From: Amphiduros pacificus | Lineage: Eukaryota > Annelida > Polychaeta > Phyllodocida > Hesionidae | Length of the DNA stretch: 64,000 bases | Direction of reading: 5' to 3' | NCBI GenBank assembly: GCA_949316495.1 | Contig: OX439004.1 | Coordinates: 1,697,001 to 1,761,000, forward strand | In this document: positions 11,533 through 24,045 of the stretch, in pieces | Layout of the letters: every line of letters starts with the position of its first letter | Position numbering within the stretch: position 1 is the stretch's first letter | Translations under genes and position numbers: made by a program | Notes under the pieces: generated by a model | Told to the model about the DNA's origin: nothing | The model's database searches: none | What the model saw: only the letters and a program-made list of their open reading frames with translations

Positions 11533-13429
11533 GAAAGGAATGTGAAAATTGCAAAGTACCCAGTTTATGTTGTCGTGGAGGTGTCGCTGAATCTAAAGTG
11601 GACTTTAAACCTGTTATTTACATAATTCTTAAATAAGTCTGTTTTCCATTAAAGGCTACACCTATTTGACAGTACCATACTGTGTTCTGGGTAAGTACCC
11701 ATGCATGCATATACCGCGACATCATATACAAAAGTTCCATGCAGATTTCACCGTGCCCACAGAGTTCACCAGGCATATATGCTATTTGCATTTCGCTATA
11801 GTCCAAATATTTGATATATCTAAATAGTGGATATAGGTGATCGCGAATGTTGACCATCTCGAGTTGGTTTCTGCAGAATAAAAACAAGATTAACAATGAT
11901 TGTTTTTATTTGAATAAATTTCACAAGCAGTTCGAGCACATGTATATTATTAATATATGAACATTTAGGAATAAATATATTAAATTGATTAAAAGAATGG
12001 CTGTTTCTTTTTGATGTGTTATATTGGTAAAACTATGATGAGAGAGTACCAAAAATGAAGACGATATATAGAGATATATCTAAATTTCTAAATACGTTGA
12101 TAATAAATGGTCACAAATATGGCCATATTATGGTGGCTGTTTTATGATTTCCATTGGAGCTGAGGCAATTAAGAAAGCCCCCGAGGAACACATGTTGTTG
12201 AAGGTCTATGAACGCGGCGCAGATTGGTTCTTCCCGGGTGTATGACGATTACTTAATCATCCTTAATGCTGTACAGTTGAAAGTGTTAAGAGGTAATGGC
12301 GATGTCAATATGGGGTCCCCGGGGGAGGTACTGTGGCATGAAGTGTCAATCCCAATGAGAATTACCCTGACTGGTGTGATCAATGACCAGTAGGCTCGCA
12401 CACCATATCTCCAACTTCACCGTACACTCCTGACTTGTACACTACACCCAAGCATTGATGCGCCTAATCCAAAATTTTATTGACATGATACCACCCAAAA
12501 CTATCTCTAAATTTGTATTTTTGTGTTTCACTTTCAAATCTAAATGGTATATTTTACTATGAACATAAATCAACTGCATCTGGTTGAATCAAAGCATTCA
12601 AGAGTGTATATCTTTGTAGTGTGAAATGAGTGCAAAGGTCGTTGATTCATACAATATTTGATTATAACTTACTTTTGATACGTAAGTATTGAGATGCATA
12701 TTAGCGGAAAATCAGAACATGTACACCGATTTGGACATGAACTGTAGTCTACCAACATTTTCTTCCATATTTAATCAAGTGAAGTTCATGCGTACACATT
12801 GAAGTCACCAAGTCTTATTATGTTATGCCGTGTATTACCTTCCATCTTTGGCCTTTATAATGGTGGCGTGAAATCTTCATGTGGACCTTACTTTGAATCT
12901 ATGATTTATCAACTAATTCTAATCCTGGTAAAATAGCAGTCAATGGTAAGGACACTATTTGACAATAAGTAGTATTTATAGAAGTCTGAGACATGTCATG
13001 CGTCTGCTAGTTTGGAAAGTTCCCATGCTATAATCTAGGAAACCTGTATCACGCCATCAAAAAAAGTTTTGCAAAGATACTGGTATAATTTGGCACCGGA
13101 TCGCTGGTGAACTCGACGACCAAGGCAAACCGTGGGAGATTTACTGCACCTCCTTAAACTATTTGACATCATTGCGCATCATTTATTTGTACGATTGACA
13201 TATGTAGTTAAGATGGCAAAATAGCGCAATATTTGTTCAGGGGCAGTAGAATATGACATACTTTATCTGGAAAGTGCAAAACCTCTACTAGTCATGGCTT
13301 GGATTTAGAACTACAAATATTTGTTTAAGTGTGTTTCAGAAAGTCTGGATATGTCATACATATCATCGTTGATTTTATAACACAAACTTTATTCAAAGAA
13401 TTCCAATGGATAATGCATATTACTTAAAG
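11533..13429. other. Intergenic, no supported gene
   Basis: Mostly AT-rich. A slightly GC-richer patch at about 12165-12400 has an open frame of 61 codons on the + strand (12208-12393) that I do not recognise and that has no clear splice sites. Nothing else stands out. Confidence 0.4.
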
Positions 13430-13557
13430 CATTAAGCACCGCCCAGCAAGATGGAAAGCGCTCAGCTCTAACCCGGTCCAGGTGTGGAGAAACATTCCAT
13501 ACGGGGAAGTTCTTCACGGAAGTCACAGTGGGGGAAATATGCAGGGAGTAATAGAGG
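13430..13557 (+). other. Possible untranslated first exon of the innexin gene
   Basis: A GC-richer stretch ends with AATAGAG followed by a good donor (GTAAGA, 13558). A plausible acceptor follows at about 15056 (TTTGAGCAG), 26 bp before the innexin start codon, and a possible tiny exon with its own acceptor (CTTCACAG) and donor (AACAAG, then GTGAGT) lies at about 14442-14478. Inference from splice signals only. Confidence 0.25.
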
Positions 13558-13910
13558 TAAGAATTTGGGTAATATTGACATGTAAGACCAGCAGGGTGTC
13601 TCTATGAATGGGGCCATGTAACTAATTGAGACCCCCCCTTGTCACCCCAGGCATTCACTATTTACCGGCACCAGATTAACTAAAGCATTGGATCAAATCG
13701 CAGTTTGATTCAATCATCACAGTGAACTGGTTTTGGATCCAAATCAGTGAGGTTGAACACAGGATAAATAAAGCTTAAATATTGTGCATATGTGAGACAA
13801 CATTGTCATGGCACGAATGACATGATCCTGATGTGGCATTAAAGGTGCTGGCCAAGACATTATCAGATGGTGATGCATAGGAGGGGGAATACCCATGGCC
13901 TGGAACCTAG

Positions 13911-13952
13911 CCACACACACACACACATACACACACACACACACACATACAC
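13911..13952. repeat. (CA)n microsatellite
   Basis: About 20 CA dinucleotides with two CATA interruptions. Confidence 0.9.
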
Positions 13953-14860
13953 AGATATTCAGTACCCATATGGGTCCCTCCATAAGTCATCTTGCCTTGA
14001 CATTCCATGCAGGCACATATTAACAGATCAATGATTAAGACAAGGAGTATTATGATCCTGTTTTCTTAAGTAGCGATTTTAACATTACATTCACCTTCAA
14101 GTGAACAACAGACTTCATAGAGGATTTGGTAGCATTATGTGGTCTAGATTTCACCATGTTAGATCCATATCTCACCGTTCATAAGGTAATTACTGCAAAT
14201 ATTTCCATTTTTAGTCAAGTAGCGGTTTAGGACGCCATTCAATGTACCCTTGGAATGGCGCTATTCAATGTCTTTCTCAACTATTACATATCAAATGCAA
14301 TATTATTCTTTAGACATGCAAATACTTTGTTAATGGATTAATCTGTGATTGGACTATCAGCATAACACTCGGCATTAGTTATTGACTGGTCAACTTTCCG
14401 CCTGGTAAATAATCTAACTTTGGAATATGTCATCTTCACAGGTACATGCAATGTTTGGTGTTTATTTTCGGTAACAAGGTGAGTGAAACTTTCAAATGTT
14501 TCCTTAAATGCAGAGTTGTCTATTTAAATGTATGAGTGGGCATTTCATTTGCTAAAATCTATAATAACTTTTTAAACTCTATCAAATGTTCTCTCAGATT
14601 CTTCAGTGGAAGAACGTGTTCTTGGCATAAATGGTGCGTGATTTATTCCAAAGCAAGACAAGAACGCAAGAATACATATTCGGTTCATTTCACTAAAAAA
14701 AGACAAATACATTTTATGTCAGCACCACGGAAAATACACATATCTTATTCTGAAACAAAATCCTCAATCAAATACACGGTATGGGTAGGCGGCTGAATTT
14801 TTGTTTGTTCATAAGTCAAATAACAGTTAATATATCAAAAGTATAAATAGAAAATGATTG

Positions 14861-14861
<1 letters not shown>
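13953..14861. other. Non-coding, upstream of innexin
   Basis: No coding exon seen; possibly 5' UTR intron of the innexin gene. Confidence 0.35.

Positions 14862-14918
<57 letters not shown>
14862..14918. repeat. (AT)n microsatellite
   Basis: About 28 AT dinucleotides. Confidence 0.95.
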
Positions 14919-14925
<7 letters not shown>

Positions 14926-14935
14926 CACGTGTGTT

Positions 14936-15055
14936 CAATCTGATCTATTAGAGCATATATCTGATCTATTTGAGCATTTATCTGATCTATATATATCTGA
15001 TCTATTTGAGCATATATCTGATCTATTTGAGCATATATCTGATTTATTTGAGCAG
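14936..15055. repeat. 21-bp tandem repeat next to the innexin start
   Basis: About 5-6 units of TCTGATCTATTTGAGCATAT with small variations. It ends 26 bp before the start codon and so lies in the 5' UTR or proximal promoter/intron. Confidence 0.9.
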
Positions 15056-15081
15056 ATGGTTGCATGAGTTAGAGGTCGAGC

Positions 15082-16278
15082 ATGGAGAAGTTACTGGGAA
15101 CTGTGGCCCAGATCGGGGACAGTAAGGTGCGCTCAGACGATGACTTCCTGGACCGCCTCAACCATCGCTACACAACCTTCGTCCTGGTGGTGTTTGCCAT
15201 AGTGGTCAGTACAAAGCAGTACGTGGGCGAGCCCATCAACTGCTGGTGTCCAGCTCACTTCACAGACAACCACGAGGACTACACCAACAAGGTCTGCTGG
15301 GTGTCCAACACCTACTACCTGCCCTTCAAAACCAAGCACATCCCCGAGGATGAAGAACCTAGAAAGATGATTGGTTACTACCAGTGGGTACCTTTGATAT
15401 TATTGACTCAGGCCCTTATGTTCTACCTGCCTTGTATGGTGTGGAGATTTCTCAACAACAAGGCAGGGATAGATGTTAATAATATCGTAGAAGCAGCGGT
15501 AGCTTTACAACACACTGCCTATGTGGAGTCCAGAGATAAGACTGTGAGGTATATGACCAAACACTTGGACCGATACCTTGGTGCCACAAGAGAGTACCGC
15601 AGCGGATGCTGGGTGAATTGTAAACATTTTGTGTCCAGGAACTGTTGTTTAATATGTGGCCGCAGGTACGGTAACTATTTGGCCTTTTTATATTTAACAG
15701 TCAAAGTTTTATACATGGTGAATGTCATAGGCCAATTGTTCTTGCTGGATGCCTTTCTGGGTACAGACTACCATGTTTATGGAGTTCAAGTCGTGCATAA
15801 ACTAGTCGTAAATGAGGATTGGACGGCCAGTGAGCGCTTTCCAAGAGTCACCCTCTGTGATTTCCAAATCAGACAACTTGGCAATATCCACAGGCACACT
15901 GTGCAATGTGTCCTTCCCATCAATCTCTTTAATGAAAAGATATTCATATTTTTATGGTTTTGGTTAGTTTTTGTCTCCCTGGCCAGTATCATGAGTTTCA
16001 TCACGTGGTTGGCCAGATGTGGCTTCCGATTGGACCAAATCCGCTACGTGAAGCGCCACCTGCGGGCCGCAGACAAACTAGACAAGACTGACGATAAAAA
16101 GATGGCCTCTAAATTTGTGACCAACTTTCTCAGGCAAGATGGGGTGCTCATACTAAGACTTATAGGCATCAATGCCAATGATTTAGTTGTGACAGAACTC
16201 ATAGGAGAACTCTTTAATACATTCAAGGCTACCCGACCTATATTAACCAGAAATAGACGGGATAGTGTAGGTGTATAA
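15082..16278 (+). CDS. Innexin (invertebrate gap-junction / hemichannel protein), intronless
   Basis: A single 398-aa frame. Innexins are four-pass plasma-membrane proteins that oligomerise into intercellular channels and hemichannels. TM1 is about residues 31-47. Extracellular loop 1 has C54, C56 and C72. The family signature YYQWVPL is at residues 99-105, entering TM2 (about 103-122). TM3 is about 200-223. Extracellular loop 2 has C259 and C276, and TM4 is about 286-309. The N-terminus (IGDSKVRSDDDFLDRLNHRY) and the basic cytoplasmic tail are typical. The start is set by a good context (GAGCATGG) and by the usual N-terminal length. The coding sequence has no intron, as is frequent for lophotrochozoan innexins. 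Its first 300 bp are clearly GC-richer than the flanks. Which paralogue it is cannot be decided here. Confidence 0.97.
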   Translation: MEKLLGTVAQIGDSKVRSDDDFLDRLNHRYTTFVLVVFAIVVSTKQYVGEPINCWCPAHFTDNHEDYTNKVCWVSNTYYLPFKTKHIPEDEEPRKMIGYYQWVPLILLTQALMFYLPCMVWRFLNNKAGIDVNNIVEAAVALQHTAYVESRDKTVRYMTKHLDRYLGATREYRSGCWVNCKHFVSRNCCLICGRRYGNYLAFLYLTVKVLYMVNVIGQLFLLDAFLGTDYHVYGVQVVHKLVVNEDWTASERFPRVTLCDFQIRQLGNIHRHTVQCVLPINLFNEKIFIFLWFWLVFVSLASIMSFITWLARCGFRLDQIRYVKRHLRAADKLDKTDDKKMASKFVTNFLRQDGVLILRLIGINANDLVVTELIGELFNTFKATRPILTRNRRDSVGV

Positions 16279-16399
16279 TATCATATTTTACCATATAACA
16301 AGTACTAATATAAGTATATTTATTTATTATATCTTTTTACACATATTTATGTGAGCCCAGTGCTTAGAATTGCTGTATATATATATATAGAAAATATAG

Positions 16400-16405
16400 A
16401 ATAAA
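16400..16405 (+). promoter_or_regulatory. Likely polyadenylation signal of the innexin gene
   Basis: AATAAA about 120 bp after the stop codon. Confidence 0.5.
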
Positions 16406-18127
16406 TATCTTTTGTAGCAAAGGTTTAGTTGTAACCTTATCCATTATTTCATTAACATTTTTAACACATAAAGATTGTAGTATTTTGCATTTGATTCGCT
16501 GAATGAAGATCAGCATTCATTGAACTAGAATTTATATTCATGCCGAATTGAATTGCTTTAAATTGATTTAGTTCAGCAATCCTGACATGACCCCAATTCC
16601 ATGCTTTTTGCTTTATTTACAAGATATCGATACAATACGCTTGACTTCACGTTCTTGGCAGGCCAAATTTGTACTTTATTTACATTCCCCTCAATGATCA
16701 TTATTTATATGAGACCAGAAAATCCGAGATTATCCATTGATCCTATTTATAAATATATGATATAGATGATCCCTTGTGAGTTGTGACACGTTTGGGAGAC
16801 ACATGTGCTTGACGGTGTGCTTGCTGGATATTCGCGGGTTGTAGGAGAGTGTGGGAATTAGCAGAAAAATGAAATATTTTACACATGGAAAAAGACAAGG
16901 AGACAATAAATATATCTTCAATGTCAATTGTCTAGGTGTGTTTGCAATATAAATACAGTGTTTATATAGCGGCCCATACTAGTTCCTTGGGTAGCACCTT
17001 GGATGACATTGCTTTTTCTGTTGTAAAATGTTCTATTGGTGACTGACATTTAAGACCTTAGCCAAATTGTCTTATCCCGGACCTAATGTTAACATCCACG
17101 CGTTCTCGTGCAGTTTTGATTGAAGGGTTTGAAATATAATGAAAAAGGTTGGTGGTTAATGTAAAATGTAAAGGTGCAATAGCAATCATAATTTTAGTCA
17201 TAAGTTTTGAATGACATGTTGGTCAAGCCACGAGCTTTTGAAACGCCCAAAGCTTAACCTATAACAGATCCTGGTAAGCCATGTAAATCCACTGAGGTTG
17301 ACAAGACCTAGAAAACTCTCTCAGTCTACAAAAACAGAGTTACTCTGCATGGCTTACCAAACCTAGGATCTGTTATAGAAAGTAACATAATCAACTATGG
17401 AGCATAAAAATCAGAAATTGTGAAAATAGTAATAATATAATAATTTCCCCAATATTTCGCTTATCTGATGTCTTCAATCTTATTAACCTTCATATTTGGC
17501 AAGGATCCACATACGTGTGTGCTTAATAGATGATATCAATGTCATATCATATATTGAATGCATAGAGAACTTATCAAGAGAGTGGTGATATCTAGAATCC
17601 AGATGTCTGTCCCAGAGTTGGCTATTTTAATGTAGAGCAGTTTTCAAAGGATATAGGATTAATCCTCGGTTTAACTAGGTTCAACTGTTTAACTGCAAGG
17701 GTTAAATCTGCAATTATATACTTTCACTATTTCCATATTCTTTAGATTGAACCTAGAACTTCTATACGTCTTTTACATCTTGTTTTATCAACGACTTTGT
17801 ATTGAATTTCAAGTTTGTATGAAGATGTTTTCAAACGAAGCTTTTCGTCCAGTAAACAGTCCCATCGATTGATTGTATATTATAGAAATATTTGACAGAC
17901 TGGGACCATTACCAAGCTTTGATTAAATCCAACCAAATTACAAGTCATAATAATTTGAGTTGGTTCAATTTCAAATATATTTTATAAATGGGGTTATAGC
18001 CAAAAACTTAATGTAAACCAACTTATGGCAGAGGAGTACTTACAGCAAGATTGAAAATGTTTCGTCAAATGGACCATAAATGCTTCTGGTTCGTCTGTTA
18101 TTAAGAAGGACCATTAAGATAATTGAT
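16406..18127. other. Intergenic, no supported gene
   Basis: AT-rich, with one inverted repeat (listed separately) and no exon that I can support. Confidence 0.45.
17259..17378. repeat. Imperfect inverted repeat, 25/31-bp arms
   Basis: Left arm 17259-17283 reads CTATAACAGATCC then TGGTAAGCCATG. Right arm 17348-17378 is its reverse complement with six extra bases in the middle (CTAGGT-like). The loop is about 64 bp and ends in a small palindrome (CAGAGTTACTCTG, 17335-17347). It could be a small foldback or MITE-like insertion; no target duplication is evident. Confidence 0.7.
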
Positions 18128-18446
18128 TTTAATTGATTTGTGTGTATTAACGACCTTTTAGCACATAGAATAGAGAGACGCCAGTCATAGCAGCTTAATG
18201 CCCTGCTCCTTCCAAAGAGTGACTGGGGATCTTTCTTTTGCATTATCACATAGACATGATTACACAAACCAGAGTCTTTATCAACCAGACACGGACACTG
18301 GCTGGAATGGGAAACAACTCGGTCGAAGATATCTACTTTTCTCAACCATGCAGCATGACTTAAGTACTCGTCTTTACCGGAATTCGAATCCTGGACCTTT
18401 AGCATTGGAGACAGACATCGTAACAATTGAGCCACGTCCTGCCCCC
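18128..18446 (-). mobile_element. tRNA-derived SINE, copy A
   Basis: Read on the minus strand it starts with GGGGGCAGGACGTGGCTCAA, a tRNA-like head with an A box (TGGCTCAATTG) and a B box (GGATTCGAATTCC), followed by a body with CATTCCAGCCAG, AAGAAAGATCCCCAGTCACT and GCAGGGCATTAAG, ending at GGTCGTTAATACACA. The body is shared with copy B in the opposite orientation and with a fragment at 26632. Head type and body sharing make the SINE call firm; the tRNA species is not decided. Confidence 0.75.
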
Positions 18447-18549
18447 GAGATCAATTGAGACCCAAGTAAATAGTGTATGATTAGCACACAGATATACCTG
18501 GACTCTATATCACTCTGCATCCCGGAGGGGTCAGGTTACCTGGGTGGAT

Positions 18550-18745
18550 ATCTGTTTCTTACTAGTTTCTCACTCCAGCCAGTACGCCATGACTGGTCAG
18601 CAATGGCAGCGGTTTGTGTTAATAAGTCTACAAGAAAGAGCCTAAATCACTCTTCAAAAAGGGCATTGATTCACAATGCCAGGTTTTTATCTATTCGGGT
18701 ATAGTCAAAACAGCGATGAAAAGGGTCGTTAATATACAAGCAATC
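18550..18745 (+). mobile_element. SINE copy B, diverged and lacking a clear tRNA head
   Basis: Shares with copy A, in order, GGATATCTGTTTC, CACTCCAGCCAGT, GGTTTGTGTTAATAAGTC, AAGAAAGAGCC, ATCACTCTTC, GGGCATT and the terminal GGTCGTTAATATACA. It lies head-to-head with copy A about 100 bp away. The 5' tRNA part is missing or unrecognisable. Confidence 0.6.
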
Positions 18746-21060
18746 ACAATCCTTACCGGATTGTACAAACCCTGCGATGTAAGAGGATGAATTAGGCATC
18801 TTAATGTTAAGGGGGATGGATGCCTAATAGGTTATGTTGATTACACTGTAAAATGAAGACTAAAAAGTAACATTGTACTGCAACATAAGGATAAGGCAGT
18901 AAGTTAGCTTATGCAGAGCCAAATCTTTTTAATTACGACAACAGCTGCTTATACGGTATTTATAGGCTGGTTGCCAAATAACAGCAGGAGCTCTGCACTG
19001 GTGCCTGAAGTATATAATTATTGCATGCTGCCAATAATCAGCAACAGATTATTTTCATCAGACATGCTTCTTTAAATGTAGGTCAGTAGATTGGTCAGCC
19101 ACTGCATGGCATCTTCAAATGATCATATTATTATCTAATAAAATCAACTTACTTTTCTCACCAACAAATGAAAATAATGACAGATAATGTAAACTCGTAT
19201 AAGAATAGGTGTATTTCAACAGACATGCATATTTTCATGATGATTGGTCAATTAGTTACTGAGAAAAAAGTTGCCAATAAATTTTAAACATACTCACTCA
19301 CTCAATTACCCACCATCCACTTACTGATTGCATAAGAGATATATGATCTGCTAAAAGTGCAGAGAAACAGTAGGGGAGATGCTGTATTATGAGAGTTCAC
19401 TTTCCAAAACCAGCTGCACAGCTGCACAGCTGCACAGAGCAATAAAATGTATATGTCCCATCATCAAATATAAATGATAAGAATTATTGTAAACTTCATT
19501 TGCAATAAGTATATGTCTGCATATATACACACATTGATAATGATTTATCAGGCAGTTAATGAGAAAGTGGACTAGTCACTAACTCACTCACTCACTCCAC
19601 CCACTGCTTCTATTATCGATAAACATGCCCAATAAACAATCAAAAGCAGATCACACGACTAAGGGCAGTAAGAAGTCATAGTTGATTGCCCCGAGAATAG
19701 ATATGCTCTAAGAAATCAAATTAAAATCCATACCAAGATATCTTAACTCCTTTTCAAAATAATTTAACTCAGAGTATGTATATATATCCTTCCAGTCCAT
19801 GTAGAGAAAAATATGGATCACCATATCAAATTTTACATTGAGTTTTAAAGAAAGAACCATCATTCTTTCACATATCTATTCAAAAGATTCTCAAGGTTCG
19901 CTACTTGGTTAACTTATTTGAAGTTTAAAATTCCAGCTGAAATTGCAACTTTTAGCAGCTCGATGTACAGTTCAAATATACCAAAAGACGCATAATACTC
20001 CCCGTTTCGGAATTTGTGATCAATTCGTTTCTATTTCTTAATATTTCGTTGTCATGTCTACACCAAGGAACTCTTGTGAAAGCTGAGAAATCACTTGTAT
20101 TTAGCGCAGAACTGGTCTTCTCAACACTGGAGATGTCCAAGGCCATGAATTGTTTGTAATATGATAGATAGAAACAATTCTTTATTTCGTGAAGAGCCCA
20201 TCATACGGAAGAACAATTTTTAGAAATGGAAAAAGTAAGGAAAGGACTTTTCGAAATAAATTTCAAGGATATAAAAATCCATACTATTCTGAATATTTTG
20301 ATATTTTATGTTTCCCTACATATCTGCAATGATATAAAACAATAACAATAAGTTCTGTGCTCCCTACCGTGGAAACCTGATATATAAAGATATATCCAAT
20401 AAAACTGATGTAAGGAAGGAAAATGCACATCATCTTCTCAGTTTTGTAACAAATATAAGTTCATCATTTCATTTACATGCTTAAATCAAACCCACACGCA
20501 GCACACTTTGTTGGTTGTGTGGCAAAAACGTGGGGTCGCCATATTTGCTTTTAAACAGGTTGAAAGGGCAGCTATAAGAAACTCTACTTTTTCCCTATTG
20601 GTATTATGGTTTCTGTTATCATGTCTATGTTATAATGTTAAAAAAGATCCTTATTCTTCGAATAGAGTAGAGCATTAGTTCCATGCTCTATCTGACTTGA
20701 ATTGTGAGGCAAAAATGTGTAGTTTATAAAACAAAGATATCTAAAAAAATGTAATTCAAATGTGTATATATATATATATAAATACTTTTCAGACTTAAGT
20801 AACATTCATAAGGTATATGGACACCAGTTGAACAAATGCATAAATGTTAAGTTTGAAAGTTGTCTAATCCGACACACTCTAATCTGAGTGGTAATGTGTT
20901 TGTGTTAATCTATATCAGGTCACTTGTCTGTCATTCTAGGTTCGTGTCAGTTCTGTTGATCAAACGTTTAATGTTGAGACCGGCGTTCATTGATCCGTAT
21001 CAGGACAGAGACACATTGATCCACGTCAGTAACATTAGTCGATAATCCAAATCAGAGATG
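18746..21060. other. Intergenic, no supported gene
   Basis: AT-rich. It contains a tiny tandem (CAGCTGCA three times, 19411-19437), CACT runs near 19310 and 19590, and (TA)n near 20764. No exon is supported. Confidence 0.45.
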
Positions 21061-21615
21061 GTAAAGATGTGTGATCAGTGAAATGTATTAAACTGGTGAT
21101 TAATGAAGTGTGTCAATACTGGTGCTCAATAATGTGTGTCAATGCTGGTGGTCAATGAAGTATGTCAATACTGGTGATCAATAATGTGTGTCAATACTTG
21201 TGATCAATGAAGGGTGTCAAGGTATTCAGTGATGTGTGTCAATACTGGTAATCAATGATGTGTGTCAATACTGGTGATCAATGATATGTATCGATACTTG
21301 TAATCAATGATGTGTGTCAATACTGTTGATCAATGATGTGTGTTAATACTGGTAATCAATGATGTGTGTCAATACTGGTAATCAATGATGTGTGTAAATA
21401 CTGGTAATCAATGATTTGTGTCAATACTGGTAATCAATGATGCGTATCGATACTTGTAATCAATGATGTGTATCAATACTGTTGATCAATGATGTGTGTC
21501 AATACTGGTGATCAATGATATGTGTCAATACTGGTAATCAATGATGTGTGTCAATACTGGTAATCAATGATGTGTGTCAATACTGGTGATCAATGAAGTG
21601 TGTCAATACCCATAT
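21061..21615. repeat. 26-bp minisatellite, about 21 units
   Basis: Units of about 26 bp built on TGATGTGTGTCAATACTGGT with AATCAA or GATCAA linking them. The array tapers at both ends (GTGATTAATGAAGTG at the left, CCCATATCAGTACTGG at the right). Confidence 0.93.
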
Positions 21616-23477
21616 CAGTACTGGTTGTCTATCATCCAAAACAGCACCGGTTGTCAATGATTCAGTTTTTATGTTATAATATAAACACCGACATTTTATA
21701 ATTTAGGTAATATTTCATTGGAGGTATGTTATTCATTTGGGTCATCTTATTTTGCAAAACAAGTGTACTTGCAAAACAAAATAATTGCAAAATAATAGCA
21801 TTGCAAACAATGGAGAGGAGTATAAGCAACCAGGACAAACGTATGAAACATATTATGCAAAATATTTACCAAAATAATTATATTTTACCTACATATGTGA
21901 TGAATTATATTCAAATCTTATTTTTTATAAATATCAAATAAAGAAAAAAATATTTTCAGGGCGGATTAAGTTTCAGATTCATCTGAACCAGGACCGCTAC
22001 AATACAGACTGCTGACTGCGTCGTCCCCAGGATAATTTAGTGCACAAGCAAATCATTTATTGCCAGCTGACAAACTGATCTGGTGGTATTATTTAATACC
22101 TGGAAGAGACTGAAGCTGGCTTACTCCTATATGATGCAAATATTAATCAAACAGATGGATTTATATTCAATAAGTGAATTTTTTTACAAGGTAGAACAGA
22201 TTGTCAATATATTCACAAATAGTCAGGAATAAAGTGTTCTTTGTAGGTTATATCAGGAATAAAACATATATTACTGCCATATTTCCGACAGCCAATGATC
22301 ATAATAACTATATTCTTTTTAAATAACTAAGTAATGAATGGTCCTCTATTGCATACTTGACAATGATTATAATAATTCTAATACCAATATCAGTGGTCCG
22401 CCTCCAAAACAGAAGATTCCATATTAGGTCACCCAAATGTACATTGTGGTAAAATCATTGGAAAAATCATTATCTTTTGGACTATGCAAAAATATATGGA
22501 AAATATGCTTAAATATTAATCTAAATATTTTAACACAGATAATTTGAAAAGAAAATTAAGAACAATTGATCAAAAATCTATAAATAAATACAATAGTTGT
22601 GTTGAAATTATGATGTGATTATTTTATGACCAAAGAATAAAAGAAACGTGGGAAATATGTACGAATGATACTCTTCTAATTCTTAATCTTAATATGTGTA
22701 TTTAGATTCAAAATTAAAATGTAATGTAATAACAAAATAATCTATAAACTTCAAGTAAGTGGGTTTTAAAAGAAACCAACTTTGAGCTTGTAATAAAATA
22801 GATTTATCTCAATATATGTGAATACATTTTGTGTTTCTCAATGGACGGTGAGAATGAAGTACCACAAACGGGTGAATAAACACGAGGTGGCGCTCATGAC
22901 CAGCGCATGTATGTTTTGTGAAGATCAGGAAATCTCTAAACGGCAGCATTGTCTTGTTCCAGAAAAGTGCATAAAGAAGTTAATATTAAATCCACGATAG
23001 ACGCCTTTATTACGTGGCCCTTATGAAAACCTTTTTCTTAAGTAAAAGTAGTGTGTCTGGGTCATAGCAGCCCTTGTACAGGCTAACACAGATAAGTAAT
23101 TTGTCACATATATACATGTACATATAAAATACATTATAATCTTAGAAATTGGTCCACTTTATATTAAGAATATGTGTCGACTTCCTGTCATATCGGTTTA
23201 AGTAGACAGGTTTGTAGAATATTTCAATCAATAAGGCACTTTTTCAATAAATAATAAGAAAAACATAGACCTCGGAGCTATGCTGATCATTGCTTTTTAT
23301 GATGTTTGTGAACATTTTTGGAAATTGATTCATCATTTTTTTACTTACAACATTGACATAGAGTTTACCAACCTCCAATCAGGCAAAGTCCAGATGGGAG
23401 CTTCAGGGCCTAAGGTTTGTTATGTAAGAGCCACTCCAATTGGTTTATTCCAATGAATTTCCTGACTGGTTAATCCA
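21616..23477. other. Intergenic, no supported gene
   Basis: AT-rich. Open frames at 21726-21941 and 22818-23000 are short and show no splice context or family likeness. Confidence 0.4.
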
Positions 23478-24045
23478 TTAAAGCATTCATGAAATGAGGT
23501 TTTTCAAACACTTTTTCCTTGCACAGTATAAATGTTCATACCTTAAACTTTGCGATCAAATGTAATTACCTATCATATTTTGCCTACATATATTTCTGTG
23601 CCATTTGATAGTGGAGGAGTCTTCTGCTAAAATCCAAATCATCCATTGGACACATTGGACACTAGCTGACCGGTGAGTAAATAACTGCTTTAAAAACATC
23701 GCTAATAATGGGGCACCTTCAGATTGGGACAATGGGGTGATTTGGCTTACATAGGCCTGTTTATCCATTAATGCGTATCCACTGGTACAGGTCTAACACC
23801 CTGACAGACCACAATAGAGGTCACATGATTGTATACATGTGGCCACCTGGTGGTCAAAAGAGTACAGGCAGTACTTGGCACTTTCAGCAAAACACAATGA
23901 CCATGGTCGATTTATTTTGGTTGTTTTAGTGAGATAGCTTGTTTGTATCAGTTCCGTGGCCACATATCATTTAAGCATACCCCAAACCTCTGTAAAATTG
24001 CCTTTGACCTCTGTGATTTTATGAATGCTTTATCATATTGGTGGA
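23478..24045 (+). repeat. Dispersed repeat R1, copy 1
   Basis: About 570 bp also found at 48996-49470 and 57305-57795, always in this orientation. Shared landmarks in order: GCATTCATGAAATGAGG, CTACATATA, AAATCATCCATTGGACAC, TAGCTGACC, TGGGGCACC, GATTTGGCTTACA, TACAGGTCTAACACCCTGAC, GTATACATGTGGCCACCTGG, TCAAAAGAGTAC, GAGATAGCTTG, CACATATCATTTAAGCA and AAACCTCTGTAAAATTGCC. No coding frame is conserved among copies and no terminal repeats are clear, so its class is unknown (old non-autonomous transposon is likely). Confidence 0.8.

Noticed and set aside
14858-15067. An upstream open frame rich in Tyr-Ile before the innexin
   Set aside because: It is the translation of (AT)n plus the 21-bp repeat.
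21061-21615. A further splice-donor-seeded array
   Set aside because: Units have CTGGTAATC or CTGGTGATC, which lack a G at +5, and no exon precedes the array, so it does not count toward the pattern.
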